DNA from: Phorcus lineatus
Lineage: Eukaryota > Mollusca > Gastropoda > Trochida > Trochidae
DNA length: 64,000 nt
Assembly (NCBI GenBank): GCA_921293015.1
Contig: OV121091.1
Location: 29,124,839 to 29,188,838 of the forward strand
Direction: 5' to 3'
Each line of letters begins with the position of its first letter. Position 1 is the stretch's first letter. The position numbers and the translations under genes are program-made. Shown one piece after another: positions 36,627-47,945 of the stretch. The notes below the pieces were generated by a model, which saw only the letters and a list, made by a program, of their open reading frames with translations, did no database searches and was not told where the DNA came from.

Positions 36627-39600
36627 GACTCCATTACTCCTCCTTTTTCAAACATTCTTAGCATTTGGAGACAGCGTTCTGTTGTTTTAAGAATGATTAT
36701 ATAATTGGTTCCATGCGCAAATGGTGGTGCTACAGTTAAACAATAGTTCAGCCTATATTAAAAACAGTGCGAATACTTCATTCCAGGCTTCACTTTCTTG
36801 TATCGTTGTTACTGCAAAGTCAGGAACCGAGACCAGGTGATTAGGCCCGAAAAATATAAAGTTTGTAGTTTTAACAGACAGTCAAAAATTATGCGAAGAT
36901 TTGTTTACGATTTTAATGAATGTTTTGGAATGAAACAAATTCCTAACAATCATAAAAACAAACGAAAGAAATAATTTTCATGTGCGAAAAAGCAACTATG
37001 ACAAGTACTAAATTGAGCCATAGGCTCTGTAGCTCATCAGCCTTTGGATTGTTGATGTTACAGACTGTCACGGTTTAACGAAATCTAAGCTCAGACGAGA
37101 CCCGTTTATCCGGCAGAAAGATTAAACAAATAAAATAATCAAGACAATAAAAGTAAGAGAGAAGCAATGAGTGAAGAAAGTGATTTATTTGCAGACTAAA
37201 TAAGACGATAACTGGGTACGACAACTGGCTACCCGTAGACAACTCAGCATGAGTTAACAGCTAATTAGTGAAGTCAACTACCCGTGAATAACAATAGACA
37301 AGCTCTATGTAATCACTCAAGCATAATACCCAGATCTTGAAACAACAGGACAAGGTTAATGGCCGTCTTAATGATATAACATCAATCAGAACAATTCAAC
37401 GCTGGCGCTGACGCTGAGTGAATAAAGAAACAAGACTACTAGAGAGGTATGGTAGAACTTATAACAAAAATGGGATGGGGATGGTAAGGTTAAAACTCTA
37501 AGTGATCACATACTCCAAAAAGGTACAGAGAAATAAAGAAATATTAACCTCACCAATCCAACTTCCATTGTCCCAGTCTTGTCCCGTCCGTTCCGTCGCG
37601 TCCTCGCCAACGTCAATTAATTCTCTGGGACGGTTGCAGTGAGTGCGGACGTCAGTGAAAGCAATCTATTTTACGTTGGGGTATATCTAGCATAGATACA
37701 AGAGAGCACGAGGTTGCCTACACTAAAAAGACCCTATCGCCGTCAATTTTTGAGTAACACTAACCAAAAAGTTACTTAGCTGTAGAAATCAACCCTAAAA
37801 AAGAAGTCTAAATTTAAGCTATGTTATCTAGCCAATATCGAACGAAGTCTGATGGAGTAACAGCGTTCATCCATCCGTCATTCCACACAAATCAAAACCT
37901 CACTCTATACGTGACTTACCGCCGATTCGTTTTCAAGTTTTTATACTACTTGTATCAAAAGGGTAAACCTTTTGATATTGATTGATTTCATTTTCCTGTG
38001 TCCAATATTTTACATATTTAAAGAATTTCTATATGCGCAACACTTCATGTTTGACGTTCAGTAAGGTTGATCTAAAATTGCGAGAGAAGTTTTTTTTAGT
38101 TGAACTAACATAGGACAGCTGCAAAGAAATCTATATTTCCCCCGTTCCCAAAAAAAAAAATTCAAATGATTTGAGACATTGATTCTTTCCTTCTTTTTCT
38201 TTCATTCGCCTGAATCTATACATACCGTAATGATATTCAGAAGATACGATAACATTCAGAAAATCAATTTGATAAATATGGTCTAAAATCATTTCAAACG
38301 AGCAACTTTTTTTCCAACGGTGCATCGAGCCCCAGAAATTTTTAGTGTAGAGAAGAAAAATTAGCAATCGCTGTAATATATAGAAAACGGACCGTTCAAC
38401 AGAACAGCAGGTGTCCACATGGAAACATTTTATTAACGCTTCACTTAGATGGTCATCGTTGTAAATAATACTAAATATCGGGGAACATTCAACTCGCTGC
38501 TAACGAAATTCCTCCATCTTTATACACACGCGACAGTATCTACCAAAATGATTTTATTTGGCAAAGCAACGGAACAGTAGACAGTATAGGTAAAAACAAT
38601 ATTCTTTTAAAGGAAGCTTTCCTTTACCACATGGATTTTGTAATCTTATATTTGAAGGCATTGTATAAATAAGGTGCTTACATGAAAACATTCATTGGTT
38701 TAGCACCAAATTAATGCAAATGATTCTAAACCGTTCCTGACAGTAATAAATCAAACTATTTCTTAAATTGATGAACATTTTTCCATTTATCATTTTGTTA
38801 TATAGAATTTGTGCTGATACTGCAATTATGACATGATGCCTAAAACTATGAAACATCATAGAATATCATCATGCAACTAGCTTTAAAAATGAAACTTACT
38901 AGTTTATTTCAATTTATGATTGTTAATAACCATGTGTCATAAGGTAATAACTTACAGATACAAATTCTGGTGTTCAAATACTAAGGAGGGAGAAAGGAGG
39001 ACAAACCAGAAAGATCTGGGCCCCAATGGTTTATACATTGGTTTAGCCTCCTTGCTCCCTACCCACCAATAGTTTGGATGGTCTGCCACAGCATCCTTAA
39101 GCAGATCCCAGAGACATTCCAGCCCCACACCAACATGACCAAGCTGGAACTTGAGCAGACTAACTGATGGTGAAAATACCAAGAAATCACTAGCGTTCCG
39201 TGTAAAGGTTTCATTACAGTGAAATCACGAGTCACTTCCATCTAGGACAGCCGTCTGGCGATAATTTTGACAATATGGACCCTTGTCTGTCCTATAGCCT
39301 ATTTCAGTTTATTAATATTGGTGGGGGTGTATTATTATCTATATTGTGTATAAATTAGGCAATGGATTATTTTCAATCTCCTGTGTTTGATTTCCATCTG
39401 ATGCTTTGTATCAGCGTCCTGTAGACTGACTCTTGTTACATCACGCTGCGATGTTCTGATCTTCAATCTAGCATCTAAACCCATTACTTAAGTTATAACT
39501 ACTTCATAATATTGTAAAAGTTGTTCAACTGCAACTGTTCTAAACTCGTTTTGACACAACCTTGTTACATTACATATGATTTACTATGTTTCGAGTTCAG

Positions 39601-39845
39601 AATTTGTTAACGGGGGGGTGGGGTGGGGGTGCTATTGGGCTATTGTTACGTTATATATGATTTTCAAATTATTTCTATTGACTTGAATCTATCATTGATT
39701 TTCAAAAGGGGGGTCCAGACCCTCTCAATCCCCCCCTTGAATCCGCCACTGACCTTCATCACTGAAATACTGCTACAATGCAAACTTAGGATTCAATTTG
39801 AAAACTTTATACGGATAAAACATTGGCATTATTTTCGTTGAGAAG

Positions 39846-39851
39846 TTTATT
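39846..39851 (-). terminator. Candidate polyadenylation signal of the ASB gene
   Basis: AATAAA on minus, about 290 nt past the ASB stop codon. It is the closest canonical hexamer I found downstream. Confidence 0.5.
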
Positions 39852-40138
39852 CATTTTTACCTTGATGTAAATCAAACAACCATACAGATGTCTTGAAAAT
39901 CTACTACACATGGCATCCATCTTGTTCCCTGTAAACTGCTGGCTGAACAGAAAGACAGCTGTGACACAACAAGCCTTTACCACTCTCATTTTAATGTGGG
40001 ACACAAACCATTTATACTGCCATTAAGCAGCCATGAAAAGAGTCAACCATCATCTAATGAGCTACGCACATTGTTGATGAACTTTACTGATAGGCCTTAC
40101 ACACAACACATTTATTCCATCAATATTAACAATCAAGC

Positions 40139-43100
40139 TCATCCAGGGGTATCATCAATTTCATTCTTGAAAAGCAAAAAGTCCAAAAGAATCTGTGGTA
40201 GTGTCAGCTGTCGTATTGAACTTCGTATACTTTTTCCCTGAACACAGTACGCTAACCTCCGGCGTATACGAGTGCGACAGAGTATTGTCAGCGCGGGCAC
40301 ATGCTCACGAGTTGTCTGCAGCCACTTGTTGATGAGCTCCTGGTCCATCTCACACGTCAACTTGGGTACACCAGTGAGGGCATGGTCCTTGTGTATGTTG
40401 TATCCTGCTGTGGTCAACATTGCCAGGGTCTCCTCTCCATGTGTACTGAACTGCTTGCAGCGACTCACCAGCAGGGGAAAACTTGTTTTCTGAAATAGAG
40501 AGAAACTATTTCATATACCATGAAAGTGGCATGTCTTGGTAAGCCTTTTAAATCTGAAAATATATTATTTTCATAAAGATAACCCTGTTGAAAATCATTT
40601 GAGTAGCAGTTATCAAATATTAGTTAATGCAAGATGCAATCCTGTGCTGTACAATGTATTCACTTTCATCGAGAAATGGTAATCAATAGAAATAAAACTA
40701 TTGAACTAATTATTGCCACCAATGTATTTGAAGGGGCACAGAGTATGCTGTTGGAGTCGAAATTGTCAAACTTCATAAATTGTGGTCATATCGAGAAGAA
40801 GTGGCTGTTACTAAAAAAAAAAGCATCCTGCTCCTTATCAGTTCAGCATAAGGAGAATAAACAGGTAAAATGAGGACTTGTAATAGAAAACCGAACAATG
40901 TTGCGTGCCAATGTCTTGCACTTAATTTTGGAAACTAATTTACTGCAGACACAAAGATAAACTTAGGTTTGAAGTGGTTGATAGGTTATGTAACTAATGA
41001 ACATGAAAATAAGACAAAGAATTTCAACTTTTCAACTTTGATATGGCTGTTTTCCAATTACCATTGTATAGAAGAAAGTGTAATAGTATGAGAATTTTTA
41101 AAAAAAAAAGATGCAAGTTTAGAAAGGCAATTTTAACTCAACTCAGGATACATGGTATTTTGAACCTCATTTAAGCAAAGTGAAAAATTATTTTTAAAAA
41201 TGTTCTCGGTCACTTTAATAATCAACCATATTGACAATGGAATTATACTTCGCAACTTAATACTAAACTGCAAATGTATCCCTCTTTAGCCTTGATTTAA
41301 AGACAAGTATATTTGACAAGCACATGGAGATAAAATATTTCCATTTAAATCCTAAATGCTGAGATTTTACCTCTCTTCATTGACAGAACAGACAATTGGC
41401 TGCAAATCTAATGAAAAGTATTAAATAGTTGTCTTGGAAACTCTACATATGACCTTAACCTCTTTTAACAAGAATTTATCTTTTATCAAAACGAAGGAAA
41501 TAAATTATGAAAAAACAACATTATTTTGTTGCATGAATTATTACTGCTTGCTTATGAATTAAGACTTGCAAATGATTGTAAACAAATCCAACAAAATAAT
41601 GAAGATCATTACATGGTAATTTACTTCCAATGATGAATGTTATTTCTTCTGCATGATTACTTTTCAAATGAGGAATGTTGTTTCTTCTGCAGGAGCAAAA
41701 GATTTCATCAAGTTGTTGCGACTATCACTCAAGAGAGATGTGGATCACGTTACCTGCGGTGAAAGGTTGACGTCAGCTCCCTCTAGGATGAGATAGCGGG
41801 CCATGTGGAAATGACACTGAAGCAGAGCCTCGTACAGGGGAGTCTCGCCACTCTGTATACAACAAACAGGGGGGTCTTTAGAGTCTTTATGGTTATCATT
41901 CTCATGCATAAGAGCTTACCCAAGTCATTTATTTGATATAACCTAACCTCTGTGACTAAAGCATTAAAATGCATAATCTGATTATGACATTGATATAATT
42001 GTGATCAAACTCTCTATATTGGAACAAATTTAAGTGTTTTTCGGAAAAGTAGACATCAGTCAAGCATCAGCTTCATGTTGTCACCAAATCTGTGCCAGTT
42101 CTTCTTTCTACTGCACTTGAACTTGATAGTACAATCAGAAGTGTCATAGAGGTGAGGTGATTTGGGATTTAACACGTCTTTCAAGAGTATTTCACTTATA
42201 TCATGGCTGCTAGTGTGATTTTAGGGAGAAAGCCCTCAAGACCATTGTGGCTATGTATTGCAGTGAAACCTGTGAGCTTCGGCTGGAACTAGCGAACAAT
42301 GAATGGTACTGCGATGTAATTCAATGTAGCATTACATCCAATCCTTACAGCGTGACAAACAGTTCTCTACTGCAGACAAAGTTGCAGAGCCCCTGGTGGG
42401 ATTCTGACACAGATCTCATGAAACCGAGATGCAACAAGGCCTAGCCTGATGAAGCTGTAGTTAATAAAGTGCCACTTTGCACTGCTTACAATGATTAATA
42501 AGCATCATAAATATGGATTATCTTTATTTTGTAAGATCTTATAGCCTCCATATAGATTTGTCAAATGCCAATTTTCATAGAGCTCTTACCCCAATGTTAC
42601 AAAATTCAATGTTTAAGTGTTGGGGCCCACCGTTTGATGGTGATTTTGTGCAACAGACTGTGTACCTTGGCCTTATAGTTGATGGCTGCTCCATGGTTGA
42701 CCAGTAGTTTAGCAATCTCCAGGTGGTCCAGCTTTGCAGCCCATCTGAGAGGAGTCCAGCCATTCTAGTCACAAGAAATAAATTCATAGCAGTAAAGAAA
42801 ATGAAATTTAATTATATTTGCAGAAATAGGGGATGTCACATGTGTGTCCATGACATACTATGAGTAAGACACAAGTTTCTTACTATTAGTATTAGTTAAG
42901 GATATTCTAATATTTGAGCATAAGGGTCATGAAAATAGTATGTCATGGGCAAGTTTAAAATTCTGCTGATTTTAGAATCAAAGAAAATCATCGGAATCAA
43001 CATACAAGTGTAGGCGATTACATGCCCTTGGCACAATGAATCATAACCACATACCGGTAGTCAAAAACATTGCTTATTACATTATGTCACAATGCAAAAG

Positions 43101-46100
43101 TTATATTTTGCCAAAGGGCTTCATTTGAAAAATATTAACCCCAATATGATTACCCTAATAGGTAACGACGTCATATCCTTGTTCTGTATAAACCAATCTT
43201 CCAAACTTAAACTGAAATTGAGTATCTTCACCTAACCGTCACTCTACCTCAGAATTTTTAAGTCTGTAACATAGACCTCGTATATAAGTCGACCCCCCCC
43301 CCCCCCTCCTTGACCCCTCAATTTTTGGTATTAAAAACTTGACTTATACGCTGTAATCTACGGTAAATATAATTTGATGAGCTGTGAAGTGGGCAGTCCA
43401 TAGCTTTATAAAAAATAGATTGATGAAGGTTTTTTAACATGTAGCATGTTTTTCACCAATTTTTTTGGAGTTTTTTTATAATATTATGAAACATTATTTT
43501 TTATATCAAAACAAGGAAAACATTTAAGAGATTTTTCAAGTCACAGCCTTATCCTAAAATAAACGAACTCAAGTCTTAGAGTAAAATGTTCAGAGAAAAA
43601 CCAAAATTGTTTTCCAAACACACGATGGTGTTGCACCTAAAAACTTACCTTAGCCTGAATGTTGACCCTGGCCCCGGAAGTCAGAAGCTCGGTGACCACC
43701 TGGATGTGACCTCTCCACACAGCCAGGTAGAGGCGCGTCTCTCCATCCTGTAATGTAGTGAACCCATGGAGCTCAGCGTTTCCAGTAAATGATCATGAGT
43801 CAATCTATTATGGGGGTAGTAGCACATATCTTATAAAGATTTATTTCTTCAAATTTATCCCAATAGACATAAGTTTATGCCTAATATTAGCTTAAGAGGA
43901 TCAAAACATCTCATTACTCAACCTGACCATCCATAGTCGTAGAAGAAATAATCAATTATCAAGCAAAATCCACTGGTGGCCATTTTGTATGAATGCTTTT
44001 TAAACATTTGTGCAGGAAAATGGATTTGCATAGCTGAATTGATCATGATATTGTCATCTTTAATTAGCTTCTTTTGATCAAAAAACATTGTCTTGCAATC
44101 AGAAGCAATTATTTTAATTTCCGTGAGAGTACTTCATTTATCTAAAACACTGTGCTTCTAACCTGTCAAGCAATTTTAAATTCAAACTGAGGTTTGACTT
44201 CTATCATGACATCAAATATTATCATAAAGTGAGGCTAGGTGAACGGAAACTTCCAGATAATTATTTTTACAAATTAAAATTTTTTACCCAAAGCATCTTG
44301 TTTAACATATGTAAACTATTTCTCATGCCCTTCAAAGACTAATACAGATATGTGTGCACAAGTGGGCATACACATGGCAAATGTTTTAAATAATTTAAAT
44401 GAGAAGCAACAATGTAATCATATTTTGCCATTTTCTGTCATTTCTGTATCATCTTGATAATGGGGAAAGGAAGAAAAAGACACGGATGTTAACAAACCAA
44501 TGTTTTTGCATCTAGTCTGGCTCCAGCCTTGATGAGCGATCTGACTATATTGATGAAACCAGCTCGTGAGGCAATGTGTAGGGCTGTGCTGTCCCCCTAT
44601 AACAAGATAAATTATTATTTATAAATCAAGATTATCTATAATAGATGGATGCAAGTTACAAACCATTTCTCAACTTTTGTATGGCTTAATTTCCACATAA
44701 TAACTTTTTCAAGCTGAATGGTTCACAACTACAGTAGTTGAAACATCAAATCTTGATTTCATGTTGGTGCAGCATACATCGAATGATCATTTCAGTTTGT
44801 AATCTTACTATATTTTATGTCATCAACATTACTGAATTTCTAGTTATAGAGAATTAAAAATTTTCAGTTTTCCAGTTCTTTTTAATTTTGCATTTTCTCA
44901 CATAATTTCAAGGAAAAATAAGTTATGTTGTGATTAAAGTTTATTTCATTCTTGTGTTGTACAGAACCAAAATGAACAGAGCCAATACTGTAAATTACGT
45001 TGTTACGTACAACAGTGAACATGGAAAAAGAGTCAACCCTTCCCTCGAAGTTTATATTTCACTGATAAAATCCATTATTTCAATGCTGCCTATAAGTTAG
45101 ATACAGTAACCATGAAAAATTATTAGTGAAGACATGATGAAGTGATTACAAAATAAGATTCAAAATCAAGACTATGCAATATTGTTTTAATGAAAATGAC
45201 ATTTTATAAGTAAGTCATTGATGTAGAAACATGACAGGGACAACACACAGCAACAAATCTAACCACTTGACAATTTATAGCATATAGCAACAGAAGTTAA
45301 CACAAGCATTAACCAATAATAGTAACTAATAGTTACTTGTAGTAGCATGAATGAAATAACTTAATGTAAACTGAAGTAACACAAAAAATTGAATAGAAAT
45401 ACATGGTAGAATAAGACAGTTGTAATTTACCTCATTGGTAGCCCTGACATCAGCCCCAGCCCTGATAAGAGCCTGTACAATAGGCAGACTCCCGACTGAT
45501 ACTGCCTCCAATAGTAGCGTGCTACCATACTGGAAAAATCCTATGTTGAATCAATTGTAATATATCTATTAACATCATAATCCATATAATATGTACTGTA
45601 CGCTTATTAAGTCATAACAAGAAGCCTCTTTACGACATTCTTACTTTATGGCAACCTATGTACGCATACTGATGACGTCATTATTAAACCGCGATGTCAC
45701 GGACCTGGGGAGATTGTCATGTCGTCTTTTACGAACATACATAACATCGATAGTCCAAAAAAGAGTATTCAAACTAACGAAATAATTTATTTTGCCAAGA
45801 TAATAATGCCATGATGACATTTGATAACGAGAAATAGTTTGTTTCTGAAGCAAAAGATTGTCAATTGTTTTGATAGATTTTAATGATACTGAATAAAATT
45901 TTATTGATTTGTATACTTGTTTACAGGTGAGTAGTTATACAAACTCCTGTGTTCATGAAACCGTTACGTGACTTACTCACCTGTAAAAAAGTATGAATTA
46001 TCTAAACTAACCACCTCAGAACATGCATAAAAGAATGATCAACTTGATTGCCGACCTCAGAGTTGAACTGTTGAATGGTAAGTCTAAGAAAACACCGGTT

Positions 46101-46283
46101 TCCAAACAGACACTTGCATACGTAAGAGATTTAAATGAGTTTAATAGAAATTGAAAGTACCCAAAATGTCTGATTGACGTCTACTCCGCCCTTTAGCAGT
46201 CTGTGTACAGTTTGGGTGTCGCTAGATCCAACAGCTTTCTTCAACCGTGAGACGAGAGCACGATCATCGATAAAACTTGACAT
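40139..46283 (-). CDS. Ankyrin repeat and SOCS box (ASB) protein, 322 residues
   Basis: Substrate receptor of an Elongin B/C-Cullin5-Rbx ubiquitin ligase; ankyrin repeats bind the target and the SOCS box recruits the ligase. Exons: 46161-46283, 45431-45529, 44498-44596, 43649-43747, 42666-42764, 41754-41852, 40139-40489. All junctions are phase 0 with AG acceptors and GT donors. The start is ATG 46283 (MSSFIDDRALVSRLKKAVGS). Each of the five middle exons is 99 nt and encodes exactly one 33-residue ankyrin repeat, e.g. DGETRLYLAVWRGHIQVVTE. The first exon holds a partial repeat (LLKGGVDVNQ). The last exon contains the SOCS box: PALTILCRTRIRRRLAYCV (BC box) and LTLPQILLDFLLF (Cul5 box). The ASB subtype cannot be assigned. 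It is head-to-head with DNAJC7. Confidence 0.92.
40163..40276 (-). other. SOCS box of the ASB protein
   Basis: The Elongin-C binding BC box has L-x3-L-C-R-x2-I-R-x2-L. The Cullin-5 box is RQLTLPQIL, with L-T-L-P in place of the usual L-P-L-P. Both are complete, so ligase assembly is expected. Confidence 0.85.
40735..41216. mobile_element. Old copy of the GGGGCACA/TTAA MITE family in ASB intron 6
   Basis: It starts GAAGGGGCACAGAGTATGCT and ends TCGGTCACTTTAAT. It shares internal blocks with the copy at 47297-47713: a TATGnTGnTGnAGT stretch near the left end and TAGAAAACCGnACAATG in the middle. The left TTAA is lost (TTTG), so it is older than the 47-kb copy. Confidence 0.55.
42160..42285 (-). 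repeat. Bivalve-type dispersed repeat (SINE-like 3' part), minus orientation
   Basis: The CAAGAGTATTTCACTTATAT-type sequence, the GGCTGCTAGT block and TGGCTATGTATTGCAGTGAA followed by ACCTG are the reverse complement of the repeat at 48915-49065. It lies in the ASB intron between 41853 and 42665. Confidence 0.65.
45905..46000. repeat. Imperfect hairpin near a CRE octamer in ASB intron 1
   Basis: GTTTACAGGTGAGTAG pairs with TACTCACCTGTAAA across roughly 95 bp. TGACGTCA at 45673-45680, followed by TTATTAAACC and a degenerate second copy (GATGTCAC), resembles the 25866 locus. Confidence 0.5.
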
Positions 46284-47945
46284 TTCGAGTGATGTTGTTG
46301 AACAAGTGCGCGAAGCATGGTTGTACTACTAGTATGAAGACTATTTAAAGACGTGAAGCAGAAAGAGCAGGCTTCTGGCGAACACCGAAAAGATACCATT
46401 TTATGCAATCTCATTGACATTGGTCTATGATTTTTCTGTAGACAACAATCAGCGTAGCATAGTGCAGTTCAATGGATATCTTTATTTACTGGTATTTAAT
46501 TTGATCGCTCATATTAATCCTCATTTTCATTCAATAATGATTAATAGCAATTAGTCATTTCATGATAACATTTGCCATTATAAAATTATAATTGGATATT
46601 CTTATCGTAGATGACATAATACTCTGCAGTATGATATGTCCACTTTTTTTGTTTTCTATGTGTTTTTTGACGGACACTCACAGTCGACATTTCAGTATAA
46701 GAACAAAGAAGATATAAGAAGATAAGAACCAACGTTAACTACCGTATGACCCGAGTAGAGTTCAAATCGAAGTTTATCAGTTACAACTTTACCTTTTAAA
46801 CGCAAACATATTCTCTTTCTTTGAATTGTAATTGAAAAACGGCCAATAACTATCAAGAGTTACTGCGTCCCATTCAACTGTTAAAAAGTGAAATGATCTA
46901 TCAAGCACTACCCAACCTAGTTAAAACTAGCTGTAATATAATACGTCCCGAAGTCCGTTATTACGAATCATTACATCTAGTTTTACTAGATTGAGCACTA
47001 CCAAACTATATTCTTCGTCTGCTTTAAAGAAGTTTCCAAAATCACGTTTGAGTTTGGCGCACGCCACTGTTCGCTTTTCGATCACAACCAGTACCTCTCG
47101 ATCAAATAACACCATATTTGTCTCCAACCACATACCGCGTGCCCTTTAAAAATTGAAAAAGAGTCGCAAGAGGTTTGACAATTCATTAATATCACCTGCT
47201 AGTCGTAATAGATCCAAAACGTACATTGACAAATATTCGGTCACCATCCATTAGGCGAGATTTTAAAATGCATTTGGTATAATGACTGGAAATTAAAGGG
47301 GCACATACTATGTTGCTGCAGTAAAATATGTCAAAATTGACAAATTGTTATTTTATCTTGAAGTAGGCCTAGTGGTTGTTTTTTAGAATCAGCGTCCTTA
47401 TGCTTATCAATTCAGATTAGTGCATTGAACAGGATAATATGTGATAGAAAACCGGACAATGACGCGCTAATGACTCAAACGTCATTTCTAAAACTTATTT
47501 ACAACAGTCAAAAGGAAAAATACCGGTTGAGAGTATTGAGTGGGTCATTTGATTTATACATGGAAATATGACGCCGAAATTTCTACTTTTGACCATTTGT
47601 ATATCCTTTTTCCGATGACCAATTAGAATAAGAGATTTTAGGGAGGCGATTATATGGTATTTTGGCAATTATCTAAGCCCCATGAAAAAACATAAAACAT
47701 ATTCTGTGTCACTTTAAATAAAAAATATTATTTCAAAATGAAGAGATTTAGCAATGAAAAAAGAAAAAATACGAAAACAATAGATCAGTAAAGTGATAAA
47801 CATTATTAGTTGTTACTGTTATCATCAGAGTTATGGCTTCAGTGTCGCATGTTGTACTACGTGTAGTTTTAGGAATTGAGCCGGAAGTTGTTTCCATGAT
47901 TTTTGTAATCTCGTGTTTAAACGCATTCTCTCGCAGTGATCCAAT
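46284..47945. promoter_or_regulatory. Divergent intergenic region, ASB (minus) and DNAJC7 (plus)
   Basis: The two start codons are 1,662 bp apart in head-to-head orientation, so both promoters must lie here or overlap the first exons. No clear TATA box or CpG-rich island is visible. A 417-bp MITE occupies 47297-47713, leaving about 230 bp before the DNAJC7 start. Confidence 0.5.
47297..47713. mobile_element. 417-bp MITE with TTAA target duplication
   Basis: Ends AGGGGCACA and TGTGTCACT form imperfect 9-bp TIRs flanked by TTAA (47293-47296 and 47714-47717). Internal GATAGAAAACCGGACAATGA is shared with 14456 and 40885. It has no coding capacity. Confidence 0.7.

Larger units (their letters stand above)
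34622..40138. other. Intergenic region between the metalloprotease and the ASB gene
   Basis: No gene is supported. It holds a 28-base poly-C run (36599-36626) and a GC-richer segment near 37560-37690 (TTGTCCCGTCCGTTCCGTCG) of possible mobile origin. There is an open stretch on minus at 38952-39241 without known domain. A G-rich run and a GAATCCGCCACTG repeat end lie near 39610-39750. The ASB 3' UTR extends into its right end. Confidence 0.5.

Noticed and set aside
38952..39241. Two overlapping minus-strand frames of coding-like composition
   Set aside because: No domain recognised. They are downstream of the ASB polyadenylation signal and have no supporting splice sites.
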